NCBI GenBank assembly: GCA_963693285.1
Contig: OY848926.1
Span: 563,001 to 627,000 of the forward strand
Direction of reading: 5' to 3'
From: Xestospongia muta
Taxonomy: Eukaryota > Porifera > Demospongiae > Haplosclerida > Petrosiidae
DNA: 64,000 bases
In this document: piece after piece, positions 52,390 to 64,000 of the stretch
Layout: each line of letters begins with the position of its first letter
Position numbering within the stretch: position 1 is the first letter of the stretch
The notes under the pieces: model-generated
The model's database searches: none
Seen by the model: only the letters and a program-made list of their open reading frames with translations
What the model was told of the DNA's origin: nothing
Made by a program: the position numbers and the translations under genes

Positions 52390-54910
52390 ATTAACAAATT
52401 AACAACTAACATAATTATAGATACATAGCTGTTGAAAAGATACTTTTTAGTAAAGTCATATGTGCTATGTTTATCAGGTTATATGTTTGTTTAAGAATCT
52501 TCTTGTGGATTCCATATGTAAACGAAATTAGTGTATTATTAAAGATTGTCTAAAAAAGATTCATTCATCAACATAGATATATTCATTTCTAAAGTAATGT
52601 TTCTTTATCTTCCACTAATTTTATTAATATTACGTAACTTTTCTACAGAGTACAGGCAGAGACAGTCTAGCATTGATTTATCAAAATTATTAGCAGTTTA
52701 ATGTATGGCCATCTATCCACCCCTCCAATATCATTTATCCCTTATTTTAAGATGTTGTTGGTTTACATACGATGTGTACTGTATTACAATATTGATGTTA
52801 TCAGTAGTATTTTCCTAGACATATAGTCATCCACCCCTCCTTATAAATTGATTTTTACTGCAATGCATATTTATTTGATAGGTCTCAAATTATTAAAATG
52901 AAGTAGTGGCATAATTCCCTATTAATGCAACTAGATTACTGGTATGATGACTTATATTCTGATAATTTTATGTCCATTAAAGTAAGATATATGGTTTGTA
53001 TAGTACAGTTATCAACATCAGGACACAGAGCTTAACTATATTACTTTGTCATTGACTTATTGTGAGTCAGTTTGATCACTGATTCTTTATTATCCTTGTA
53101 GTAATATTTTAGGCTATACATTACTCAGTGGATTTACAGGTCTTCATACCATACAAGTACTATCATTGTTACATAGCAAGTTTACATAATGCTACAAAAA
53201 TTATTTTTGTCAAGTTGTTATAACAGTGAGTTACACAACCCATCCTTTACTATAAAAAAGGAGTGACTTAGGCAACTGATGTACATAATACTATGTGTAT
53301 AACTTATACATTACATATAGAAATCAATATTCTTACAAATAACGGAAGTATTGTACTAATGGGGTGGACACATACAACCATATATATCACTCGGCAATAA
53401 TGATGTTATCAATACTGTGTTATAATCCATATTTAGTGAAATGTCTCATGAAAGAGGCCTGATTATTTCCCCATGCCTGAGTCCTAAATTATTTCCATGT
53501 ATTGTTATTAATAAATTAACAACTACTATAAATATAACATTCATAACTGTTGAGAAGATGCTTAACAATATAATATGTGTTAGTTCTATCAAATTTATAG
53601 GTTTGTCTGAGATAACATCAAATTGCATGTTGTCATGAAAACCAAATAGTTACAGTACTAGGTTTTCATGGCAACAAAGAATCTCTGTTAGCTAATGGTA
53701 CATTACATAACAAAAAATGCGTGTGTTTGATTTCCTTAATTTGTGCCAGTAATGCATGGTATCATTATAATAAAGTGACATTCACTTATGGAGGAATAAT
53801 TATTTAAATTGTTTATACTGTTGAAACAGCTAGGATCTTTTGTGGAATTCCATATATAAACAAAATTAGTGCATTATTAAAGATTGTCTGAAGAGATTCA
53901 TTCGTTAACATAGATATATTCATTTCTAAAGTAATGTTTCTTTATCTTCCACCAATTTTTATTAATATTACATAACTTTTCTACAGAATACAGGCAGAGA
54001 CAGTCTAGCATTGATTTTATCAAAATTATTAGCAGTTTAATGTATGGCTATCTATCCACCCCTCCAATATCATTTATCCCTTATTTTAAGATGTTGTTGA
54101 TTTACATACGATGTGTACTGTATTACAGTATTGATGTTATCAGTAGTATTTTCTCAGACATATAGTCATCCACCCCTCTTATGGCTTGCTACTGATCACC
54201 CCAGGGACTTACTGTATGTACTTTCCAAGGGATAATTGTGTTAGAAGCACAACAAACTTAATATAACTTGCTTTCAAGAGTGTTTTATGCAAAAACCTAA
54301 GAATTGATTTTTACTGCCATTCATATCAATTTGATAGGTCTCAAACTATTGAAATGAAGTAGTGGCATAATTCCTTATTTATGCAACTAGATTGCTGGTA
54401 TGATGACTTATATTCTGATAATTTTATGTCCATTAGAGTAAGATATATGGTTTGTATAGTACAGTTATCAACATCAGGACATAGAGCCTAATTATATTAC
54501 TTTGTCATTGACTTATTGTGAGTCAGTTTGATCACTGATTCTTTATTATTCTTTACTATGTAGTAATATTTAGGCTATACATAACTCAGTGGATTTACAG
54601 GTCTTCATACCATACAAGTACTATCATTGTTACATAGCAAGTTTACATAGTGCTACAAAAAATTATTTTTGTCAAGTTGTTATAACAGTGAGTTTACAAC
54701 CCATCCTTTACTATAAAAAAGGAGTGACTTAGGCAACTGATGTACGTAATACTATGTGTATAACTTATACATTACATATAGAAATCAATATTCTTACAAA
54801 TAACGGAAGTATTGTACTAATGGGGTGGACACATACAGCCATATATTCCATTCGGCAATAATGATGTTATCAATACTGTGTTATAACCCATATTCAGCGA
54901 AATGTCATGT
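52390..54910. repeat. Tandem duplication of ~1.3-kb noncoding unit
   Basis: The block from about 52500 (tggattccatatgtaaacg) to 53440 recurs from about 53838 (tggaattccatatataaac) to 54900 with few changes: catccacccctcc, tgaaatgaagtagtggc, acatcaggacacagagc and ggggtggacacatacaacc all recur in order. A shorter related piece begins each unit (52390 and 53505). The second unit has an insertion near 54180-54300. No gene is seen. Confidence 0.85.
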
Positions 54911-55817
54911 GATACTGTTAAAAAAGAATTAGTTCTTAAAGAGTTTTTGATATCACCCAAAATTGGGTTAATGCAATTTCTCACCAGGCTCATTACAGAT
55001 CTCAATAAGAGTAATTTTGAAAACAAGTTACATCAGAGAAGGGAAATGGCTCTATTTTTTTAAATAGTTAATGAACTAAATGGAAGGTGACAATTATGCT
55101 AGATACATATCTATAGTGAAACAAAACTTAAAACTAGACCTAAATCTTCACTCACATAAAAGCTGGCAAAGAAACATATTCTCTTTTCTATACTTTACAT
55201 AGCACTCCATGAATTTCTTTCTTCCTCTACCTATTGTTTAAAGAAAAGAATCAAGAAACCATATATAGCATCTGATATTATAATTATATATACACTCTCT
55301 GCGAATATATTACTACTATCGTGACTATTACATGTAGTAGTGAGTTGACATAATGATGCCACAAAAAGTCAGCACAACAGCTGTCTAGTTGTAATAGTAA
55401 TATGAACAGTCCTTACTATAAAAGGGGAGTGACTTAGTAGCCTATAGTACGTAAGGTTACATGTACAGTTAATGCATGACATATGAAAGATAATACAGTT
55501 TACTATAAAGAAAGTATGACATCAAAGGGGTGGAAAGCTATCGTCCATAAAGCAGCATACTATACAAATAATATATGAAGCCAGTTCGTTTTACTAGTCA
55601 TGTGATGTTATGGATGTTCATAGAAATGTTATATGATCTTATCAAAAAAGAGAAGATGTGGTATCAATTGAAGTGGAGTTCAGAATCTCAAATTAAAGAT
55701 GAATCTCTTTAGTAAGACAGCTGCTATATATATGACAGGCCTCATGATTGCTCTTTTGAAAACAGGACAAAACACCAGTGCAGATTGCTTGCCGTGACAA
55801 GGTAAGAACATTATTGA
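54911..55817. other. Upstream region of GT4-GT2 gene
   Basis: AT-rich spacer. A further diverged piece of the 52-55 kb repeat (aaaaggggagtgacttag, ggggtgga) is at about 55420-55535. A possible 5' exon of the glycosyltransferase gene ends at a donor (gacaag|gtaagaac) near 55801. Confidence 0.5.
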
Positions 55818-57682
55818 ATGCATGTCACAATATTTCATCTTATGTATGTTAACAGACCATTTTACATGGATAAAAGAAAATACTGCTGCAAGATAAAGCT
55901 TGAGGATCCTCAACACCTTACAAGTTGGTATCATAGAGGTGGCTGGGGATATGTACTCAAACAATTGAAGCATCTTGTTGCTGATGATGGTATACTGTGT
56001 ATTAGTGCACTAGAAGAGTTTGTCAAGAGAAAAGAAATACTCAAAGAGCCTTGGATTGGGTTTGTGCATCATGTTCCTCGTAGTAACTTGCCCAATTACC
56101 CAGACCTTGAGCGTCTCGTAAAAGATGAATGCTTTGTGGAGTCATTACCATATTGTCAAGGTCTCTTTTCTATATCCCACGTTGTCCAGGACTACCTAGA
56201 AAAAAAGTTGGAAGGAAAGATCCCTGTTGCTAAGGTCCTCTATCCAATAACTCCATTTCCTGATGACAAAGTTTTCAATTGGGACTCCTTTGATCTCTCA
56301 AAGAGAGTTGTAAATGTTGGCATGTTTCTTAGAAATTACCAAGCAATCTACAATTTGAAGGTACCAAACGATTATCAGAAGGTTCTCCTCAAACCACCAC
56401 ATGTAAACTTTCAAGATTTGTACGATTTAAACAAACAGAAAGTCACATTAGCTGTAAATGATACAGTTGTTGTCAAAGAAAGGTTGAATGATGAAGAATA
56501 CGATGATTTGCTGAGCTCTAGTATTGTTTTTCTCAACCTTTATGATGCTACCATCAATACTACAGTTATTGAGTGCATTGGAAGAAACACTCCAGTTGTT
56601 GTGAATCGTCTTCCTGGTCTGGAAGAGTACCTTGGGGTTAATTATCCTCTGTTTTATGACACCCTCGAAGAAGCTGCTGATATATTACAAGACACACCAA
56701 AGCTTATAGCAGCAACCAAATATTTGAAGTCTTTACCTATGAAAGGTAAATTAACAGGGGAAAACTTCCTAAATAGTTTCACCAACACAGCAATCTATCG
56801 ATCTCTTCCTCTACCTCATTCTCAACAAGGTGATCCTAATCAAACACATTTCCCTTGGTTTGATGTCACTGTTATCACATGTGCTTACAAGAGGGTTTAC
56901 AATCTGAAGCGTCAACTAGAATGCTTTAAAAATCAAGATTTTACTGGCACGTTTGAGGTTATTATTTGGAACAACAATCATGAAACACAGCAAGAAGTAG
57001 AATCTATTACAGCACTTTTCAGGAAGGAGTTAAATATCCGTTTGATCCAGTCCACAGAAAACTATTATTGCGTTGTTAGGCTGGCCGTTGCAAAATTAAT
57101 GAGGAGTGATCTCCTGCTAGTATGCGATGATGATGTTATCCCCAATCCTAACTACATATCCACGTTCGCGTCAAAATACAAAGAGTATGGTCCTAGAGTT
57201 GCTCTCTGTTGTCGAGGACACATGTTTGGAACTTACAAAGTTGATGAACAGGAGCCTCAAGAGTTTTGGGAAAAACCAGATGATGAATATACTAAAGTGT
57301 TCTTTGACCAAAATCAGCCTGATCGACAGGTAGGTACAGTCTTTAAATATTAATTGTTTAATTGTTACATCATCCACAGATTCATTTTATACACGGAATG
57401 ATTAGCCTCTTTCCAAGACAGCTCCTCCTTGAAGCAAGTGCCTATGATTTGCCTACTCCCGATTTTATCTTAGTTGATGATTATTGGTTGTCATTTGTCC
57501 TCTCTCATCATCTCAAAGTTCCTATATGGAAGATACAAGGTGGTGATATCTTTCAACTTACTGATTGTGCATGGGACCCAAAAACAGCTCTCAGTCGGCA
57601 ACAAAAAGTCAAAGAGCAACAGACAAACATGTACATTTATCACATGAGGCATGGATGGCCTGCTAACACACCACTAGCATAG
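55818..57682 (+). CDS. GT4-GT2 double-domain glycosyltransferase
   Basis: Two exons, 55818-57329 and 57380-57682, phase 0, 604 residues if ATG 55818 is used. An alternative N-terminus spliced to the acceptor at 55851 (ttaacag) is possible. Residues about 20-340 look like a GT-B enzyme of the GT4/GT1 type (HRGGWGYVLKQL, WIGFVHHVPRSN, and the C-lobe motif VIECIGRNTPVVVNRLPGLE with Glu252). Residues about 349-580 are a GT-A/GT2 domain (VTVITCAYKR, EVIIWNNN, LLLVCDDDVIPNP with Asp437-439, LVDDYW with Asp537-538, PIWKIQGGD). Both active sites look intact. It has no signal or membrane segment. Such tandem glycosyltransferases are usual in bacteria. The C-terminal domain is homologous to the dead domain of the GH5 fusion at 40752-42656. 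Confidence 0.82.
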
Positions 57683-58323
57683 TAGGAACATTTAGTTACT
57701 TTACGGAACTGTCTCTCTACATATGTACATCTATGCATCTTATTGTAGATTATGAACATATGAATAGGACTTATTAGCACAATATTCATATTAGGTTTAC
57801 AGTTCTTTTTTGAATAAATACATCAGAAACAACATCTAATTTTTCATTTATTAAAGCCATTTAAACTAACAACCCAAATAATGAAAATTGCTTTAGCAAG
57901 AGAACCTTTCACTTATTATTGATCATTATTGGGTTAGATTCTTCACAATTACTTTAGCAAGTGAATCCCTTCACTTTCTATTAATAGTAACCCAATAAAG
58001 ATGAATAGTAAGTAAAAAGGATTCACTTGCTAAAGCAATATTAAACTATCCAACCCAAAGTTAAGGCAATTAAAATTGCTTTAGCAAGTGAATCCCTTCA
58101 CTTGTTTGTCAACTAAGCCTAACAATAATGAATAGTAAGTGGGGATTGGAGTGTTAAGCTTGTTAACTAATCATCAAATTTATTTAAGTATACTCTAAGT
58201 AATGTTATTTGCCAACAAATAGAACAATTTATTTACAACTAATATTACAGACACAAAGAACCCAAATGTCTCTGAGTAATTCACAATAGTCATTGTGGGT
58301 TGTAATTTAGGCTATAGTGACTT
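57683..58323. other. Spacer with inverted tttagcaagtgaatcc repeats
   Basis: Convergent 3' ends. The block gctttagcaagtgaatccc occurs at about 57950 and 58078 in direct orientation, in inverted form at about 58019-58043 (ggattcacttgctaaagc), and diverged at about 57890. These could fold into hairpins and look like a MITE cluster. Confidence 0.6.
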
Positions 58324-58950
58324 TTATAAACATTCACACACATCTTTTATGTCCTTCTCCGATAAGTTGTAATATGTTGGTAAATAAAAGCCAGTTGTAC
58401 CAATCTTCTCTGAGTTGGGAAGTTCAGCAATCTTCCCATTGGTTGGATTGAGCATCATTGGTTGAAGATGAAGAGGAAAGAAGAAACCTCGAGTTTCAAT
58501 TCCTTCCTCAGCTAATTTATTACGAACAATGCGTCTCTTGCTTATAGATTTTACCATGACTCCAAACATCCAAGGTGCATCTCTACCATTAGGGTTCCTT
58601 GGCATCAGTTTGAGGCCAGGCACTCCACCTAAATACTTGTGATATAAATTAAAAATTTATGTACGATCTTCTATGACTTTTGCTATTTGAGTTACAGCAG
58701 GGAGGACAAATACTGCTTCTAAGCCTGACATCTTGTAGTTACCAGAATGTTCAAAATGCAGGAAGTGGTATTTGTTGGTAAAGCCACGATTGACATAACT
58801 ATCGGCACGTTCCATTAAGTTAAAATCAGTTTTTTGGAACTCAGAATAAACCCTCAATCTCCAGATATAATAGTCTTATTAGCATACAAACTGGCACAAG
58901 CAAAATCACCAAATGTCCCAACCATTTTCCTTTGTAGTCAGTATGACGTA
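58324..58950 (-). pseudogene. Broken DegT/DnrJ/EryC1-type sugar aminotransferase
   Basis: Reading the minus strand from 58950: VGTFGDFACASLYANKTIIS (PLP-lysine region, Lys in ANKT), then a stop and frame change, RVYSEFQKTDFN, NYKMSGLEAVFVLPAV, a TAA, LYHKYLGGVPGLKLMPRN, then AEEGIETRGFFFPLHLQPM, LPTYYNLSEKDI and a TAA at about 58319. The order matches the C-terminal two thirds of DegT/DnrJ/EryC1/StrS aminotransferases, which put amino groups on nucleotide sugars. At least two internal stops and one frameshift show decay; the N-terminal third is missing because the GH5 relic abuts it. This is a bacterial-type enzyme in an animal gene neighbourhood. Confidence 0.85.
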
Positions 58951-58959
58951 AGCTCCTCA

Positions 58960-60225
58960 CAATTGATTAAATCATAACCCATTATTAAGTCATTCATACT
59001 TATCAGTGCTTTGGCAATCAATCCCCAAAACTTGGCTGCTCAGATTCTGACCTTATCTGACTCCCCAACTTGGAACGTTTTGCTTTGAAATGGAGCACCT
59101 GGTAGATCAGTTAATGTAATGATCACTTTCAAATTATGGCTACCACATTTATTTATTGCTTGACAGAGTTGAGAAAAAACCTTTTGGAGATGGTTAATAT
59201 CATCTTCAATCTTCTTGATATCCACGTCTAAAAGATAGCTTAGTCTTGTGCATCAGTAACAGCACCTACTCTAATCACCTTGACTCCATAATTAGAGGCT
59301 ACAGCAAAATCGAACTCAGTGGCTGGTTCAGATGACATGTTTGCACCACCAAACTCATTATCCCATATTAATAAAAGAAACTCAGTATTAATGGTAGAAG
59401 GTACCATCTTTCCAACTGCTATTTGATGTAATGGTTTTGTGATGCCTCTATGCCAATCTCGTTCATAAATAAAAAAATAAACTCATGAATTTTACTCCCT
59501 TTTTACTAGCAGGAACGAGCTGTTGTTGCTGGCCATAACCAAAATCTATGTAATCATCTGTTTTAATTTTCCATATGCTGTGATCTTTATTTAATTATGA
59601 TCAGTAATATAAAAGCACCAAAAATGACCTAATGATGTAAAGTTAGTATCTCTGTAATACGATGAGATTTTGATGAGGATAGCCATATTAATAAAAACGA
59701 ATTCTGGAGTAAATATATGAAGTGGACGATCTGAGTCAGAGTTGTTGTAGAGTTTATAATGGAGGCCATCTTTAAGTGATTTTAATGGATTCTCCAACTT
59801 TGTATGTGGAAATAATCGGAAACCAAAAGAAGTCAAAACAACGTTGTCATCATACTCAACTTTCTTCTGACTAAGAAATGAAAGACAATTTGGTTTTAAA
59901 CAAACACCACAAGAACATGAAAGAACACTAGTACAGTTAAATTGCTTTAGAAATATCAAAGATGAGGGCAGACGTTTTAGAAAAAGATGTTCCCTATTAA
60001 CAGCAGTAACTTCACTGCAGTTAGAGGTGGTATATTAAATACCAACATTATTTAATTCTTGAGAACAACGATCATTGTACCATATTAATATCTCAATGTG
60101 ATGGTTATGCTTGTCTTGTGAAATAAAACTTTGCAAAGTAAGTTTCAAAGATTCTTGTGTATCTCTTTCAAAACATTAAACTATGAGACATATAGTGCTA
60201 ATCACCTCCATCATGATATGAAACA
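58960..60225 (-). pseudogene. Decayed copy of the GT2-GH5 fusion gene
   Basis: Homologous to 40752-42656 from its start to the acid/base motif. Recognisable pieces: FLKQFNCTSVL, CLKPNCLSFLSQKKVEYDD, LKVIITLTDLPGAPFQSK. There are many frameshifts and stops. Homology ends exactly after GYDLIN (58960 side), before the catalytic Glu, and the DegT relic begins. So the nucleophile half is missing. It was duplicated together with LRR gene 3. Confidence 0.88.
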
Positions 60226-60474
60226 CACCCCAAAGAATAAATGGTGTTATTAACTATTAATATATTGATAAGTATAATAACTTTAATTTGCAATAATACA
60301 TGTACTAATTATTAATAACAATTTAAACAAAAAAATCTGAAGAAAGGCATGGTCTAGATACAAATCATAACATATATTACTTATCCAATAGTTTTATATT
60401 ACTAGAAAACAGAAGATGGTTAAATGAGATAAAAACCAAAATAGGAAAGATCATCACATTAAATAATAAGATTG

Positions 60475-62303
60475 TTACCAGAAGTGAACTTTGTCCTTAA
60501 CAGACTCATAAATGTCAAGTGTCTTACAATACTCCTCATGTTCTTTGGTTATGTACATTTTCTCTATTGTACTCTCCTTGGTAAGTGCTGTACAAATTGT
60601 CTTGATATCATCATCTTTAAATGAAGTATGATCATGGAGATATAATACAGTAAGTGATTTTGTTGTCTTTATTAGTTCAACTATTGTATCGGTACTAGCT
60701 GAAGTTATTAAAGGATTAGCACTGATGGATAATGTCGTTAGTGTTTGGTTTTTAGAAAGTCCTTTACCAATATATTGAACATATTTATCGTTGATGTTAC
60801 AATCAGAGATTTGTAGTGTTGTTAGGGTGCTATTATTACTTATCATGTCAGACAAGTGAAGTATGTCTTCATATGTGATCCCAGTAACACTGCATAATCG
60901 TAGTGATTCAAGTGTGGTGTTTTTATCGAAGAGAACGTCGATAACTTGTTTGATATTACTATCATCAGTAAGTGGAATAGAGTGAAGATATAGAATCTTT
61001 ATTGTTTTGTTTTCACTGAGAATTTCTGCCAATGTTGAGATGCATGTACTGTCTAATGGAGTGCTCTTTATGTGAAGTTCACTCACTATACACTTATTGA
61101 GATTCTTAATAATTACTAATGCATTTTCAGGAGATGATACTTGAAGATAAACCCACCACTTTTTTCCAGTTTGGCGTTTTTTCATTAATCTATTCATAAC
61201 ATCTTCACATTCTTTGATACTTGGTGAGGTGAGATGAACGTAATTATTATCATCACTCCACCTAACACTTCCAGTTTCTTCAGCTATAAATGGAATTATA
61301 TTTTATTATAATATATATAGAATATATCGCCATGTTAATACAATAGATTGTGATCATCCAGGTAACTTCTAACTAGTATGTCATGCTTGATAAGGATGAT
61401 ATATGCATTGTTATTAACCTCGTTGTGTGTGGGCGCATAGCGAGGGTACTGTAGTCTGTCAGTGTGTGTGTGTTTTTGAACTGCTATAACTTGGCAAGCG
61501 AAGCATTAGCAGCTACCAACGTTTAGCAACAAATAGAAAAACGTTTTTACAACAGTAGTATCAAGAACATCGTCAAGGAAAACGAAAGCTTAAAACTCAC
61601 AAAAGAATTTTCAGGCTGCAGAGGTCAAGGTGCCGTTTCTCAAAAAGTAAAAAACTTAATGTGGAAATTTTTTAGTATGTTGTAGACAATCTTAAAAGAA
61701 TACGTATCAGCAAGACAGAAGCCTGTTGGTCAAAGCAATTGTCAAAAAAATTCTGAAAAGTGTTTTCAAGATTGTACATGGACTTGGAGCAAAGTAACGC
61801 ATTCAGGAAACGTCTTAAAGCACTGAAAAACTGCTACTAATAGATAATATTTTGATTTATATTTGTACTACAGGACGTTTCCAAAGAATATTTCATCTTC
61901 AAATTACAATAATTTTTGTATTTGAAATATTGAAAATATGACCACACCTTCTAGAATGTTAATTTTCTTGCAAAGCTACCTAGCAACATCATAGCTGGGC
62001 CTAAGCTGGCATAGCATTTATAAACAACTTAGAAACTGCAGCGAGGTTCAGCACTTAGTGCCTTTCATTTACTTATGTGTTAGAATTAAAGCTCTACTTC
62101 TCTGCTATATGTATATAACTATATCTTAATACTATAAACAAACTAGCTATTACTTTGTTATTCAATACATTAAATCTAAGACTATAAGAATTACTTACGT
62201 TCATCATCGTCTTCACTTTTCTCTTCAGTTGGCTTATCACTTTTTATCTCTTCATTTAACTGTGGATTGTTAGTGGATTTGGCCGAAGTACTTAATTCTA
62301 TAA

Positions 62304-62341
<38 letters not shown>

Positions 62342-64000
62342 TAATAATAATAAATTCATGACAAAGATCACTTTAAATATTTGTATAGTTCCAGGAGCAT
62401 ATCTATTGATGCACTCTTAATAGTATATAGAAACATATAATGTTTGACTGTGAAATAAATATGTCATGACTGTACATTAGCACACAACCTAAGATGTAGT
62501 CTCAAAGTGCACTAGGGATGCTCCATAGTCCATGAGTATAGTTCCTACAGGCCTTTGACCCGTAAGTCAGTTTTCATTTATGTATTAATAATAGCAATCG
62601 AAAGGTCTATTGTTTTAAATGTTGCTTAGTTGTACATTTAAATCTACTTGAACCATCAATTTACAGAGGCAAAATATGATAATCACAATATGCCTGAATA
62701 AATGTTGATGTTATAAATAAAAATAGCTAAGACAATAGTACACAATATGAGCACATGCATATACCTTGAGTGGCTGATATTCCCACTTCCTCTGTTTCAT
62801 CAGTTACTATCTCATCAAGTGTTTGACTAAACTCAAGATTGTCAGACTTGAACTGAGCACTTACTTCTGCTATGCGAGATATCAGGCCTAATGGATATTT
62901 ATTATACATGAAGTCATGAACTAAAGAATTATAAATGTATTTATATTTTTACTTTTCCTGCTCTCTATCAATTGGGTGATCTTTGTCTCTCTTTCATTTA
63001 GTTCCAAAGTTAGTGTTGAAACTTTTTCCTGAAGATTTTCTTGTGTGTCTACTAATAACTTATTAGTAGCTAATAAAACATATTATGCATATTACTAAAA
63101 GTAGCATAGCTTAATACCTTCCTTTTCTCTAGTCAACTGATTTATCTCTTTTTGTTTGTCTTCTGATGTTTCATCAGTTACTATCTCATCAAGTCTTTGA
63201 CTAAACTCAAGATTGTCAGACTTAACTTTGTCAGACTTAACTTTGTCAGACTTGATTTTTTCAGACTTTAACCAAGAACTTACTTCTGCTATGCGAGATA
63301 TCAGGCCTAATGGATATTCATTGTACATGAAGTCATGAACTAAAATAAATATAAATGTATTTATATTTTACTTTTCCTGTGCTCTATCAATTGGGTGATC
63401 ATTGTCTTTTTTTCGTTTAGTTCACCAGTTAGTCTTGAAACTATTTCCTGCAGTTCTTCTACATTTTTTTGTGTGTCTGCTAATAGTATATTAGCAGCTA
63501 ATAAAAACATATATACTATACATATTATTAAAAGTAGCATAGTTTAATACCTTCTTTTTCTCTATTCAACTGATTTATCTTTTCTTGCTTGTCTATTAAT
63601 ATTAATGATTAGAAAAGTAGCTTAGTATAATACAGTTTACCTTCTTTTTCTTGTTGAACAGATGTCACTCGGTACTGCTCTGTCACTTGTGTTTTTACTC
63701 TGCTCATTTTCTTTTGCAATTCTAGTTCCCGTTTAGAATCTGTAACAGATTGAAGGAGCTAATTGACTGCTTAGTAATCTATCTCTATTATCACCTTGCA
63801 ATTCTTTTGTCTTCTGGTCCCTTTCAGCTGTCACTTTCTTAAGTCTGTCTTTTAAATCATTTACTTTCTTCTCAAGATCTCTTATCTCATCCTCCTATCA
63901 ACATGAACATAAAAAATGAATTTTGTATTTATGTCTCTATACCTTGTCTGTTTTGCTTTTATCAAATATAATACAATAACCGATTTTTAGTGTAATCAAT
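60475..64000 (-). CDS. Death-domain-family / coiled-coil / LRR protein (copy 3, 5' end off right edge)
   Basis: The LRR exon 60475-61290 is nearly identical to the other two copies. Upstream exons on the minus strand lie at about 62199-62299, 62765-62889, 62950-63070, 63118-63310, 63376-63500, 63552-63588, 63645-63745, 63797-63894 and 63953-64000. The last visible part (ITLKIGYCIIFDKSKTDK) corresponds to the end of the 230-residue region of copy 1, so the death domain should lie to the right of the window. A pair of exons (linker plus coiled coil, 62765-63070) is duplicated at 63118-63500. A heptad KSDKVKSDKVKSDN is repeated within one exon. It appears functional in the visible part. Confidence 0.72.
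61416..62048. mobile_element. ~630-bp insertion element bounded by aacctcg...cgaggtt
   Basis: Lies in the intron of LRR gene 3. It begins aacctcgttgtgtgtggg and ends gcagcgaggtt, an inverted pair of about ten bases. The homologous intron of LRR gene 1 has only the first 100 bases (43855-43952). The interior has a basic coding-like stretch (GKRKLKTHKRIF) but no intact ORF. A flanking target duplication was not found. Confidence 0.5.
62307..62353. repeat. (AAT)n microsatellite in LRR gene 3
   Basis: Short counterpart of the 200-base tract at 44190-44385. Confidence 0.9.

Noticed and set aside
53441..53638. Overlapping short frames on both strands
   Set aside because: They lie in the noncoding 1.3-kb tandem repeat and are not kept in the second unit.

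Overview
The window looks like AT-rich animal nuclear DNA, most likely from a demosponge; Amphimedon queenslandica or a close relative would fit. The reasons are: genes made of many small exons with short (about 50-100 bp) GT-AG introns, abundant SSRs and MITE-like hairpins, and a sponge-typical mix of SRCR receptors, death-domain/LRR proteins, saposins, kinase fragments and sugar-active enzymes of bacterial style. There is no operon structure, rRNA, tRNA or CRISPR that I can support. All gene models were read by eye from splice signals and reading frame, so exon ends are good to a few bases where frames agree and approximate elsewhere.

Layout. 1-5714: two head-to-tail minus-strand SRCR membrane receptors, with a small plus-strand coiled-coil gene between them. 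6006-8832 (minus): an ankyrin-repeat protein resembling espin. 8590-25160: a tandem segmental duplication of about 9 kb and 7.5 kb. Each copy holds a 108-residue secreted single-saposin gene whose second intron is filled with higher-order repeats built on a 142-bp minisatellite, plus the 5' exon of the espin-like gene (intact in copy 1, truncated in copy 2). 27355-36952 (minus): a large prosaposin-like gene with one SapA and about twelve SapB domains, the evident relative of the two small saposin genes. 37159-38845 (minus): a complete NDUFA12 (mitochondrial complex I). 39006-40290 (plus): a small single-pass membrane protein.

40752-64000: a mixed cluster. It holds three minus-strand genes ending in near-identical LRR exons (42906, 49266 and 60475). 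The first starts with a death domain, the second with a death-like segment, and the third runs off the right edge. Between them lie an intronless glycoside hydrolase family 5 (GH5) protein fused to a degenerate family-2 glycosyltransferase domain (40752-42656), a plus-strand GT4-GT2 double glycosyltransferase (55818-57682), a broken DegT/DnrJ/EryC1 sugar aminotransferase (58324-58950) and a broken second copy of the GH5 gene (58960-60225). Orphan pieces include a kinase N-lobe exon and a Tc1/mariner relic.

How it fits together. The receptors (SRCR), the adaptor-like death-domain/LRR proteins and the secreted lipid-binding saposins all fit a surface and innate-defence theme. The GH5/GT/DegT set looks like glycan-processing genes of bacterial ancestry that were domesticated and are now partly decaying. 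The strongest candidates for something new are the GH5 protein carrying a catalytically dead glycosyltransferase domain, and the birth of one-domain saposins from a multi-saposin gene by loss of the SapA exon body.
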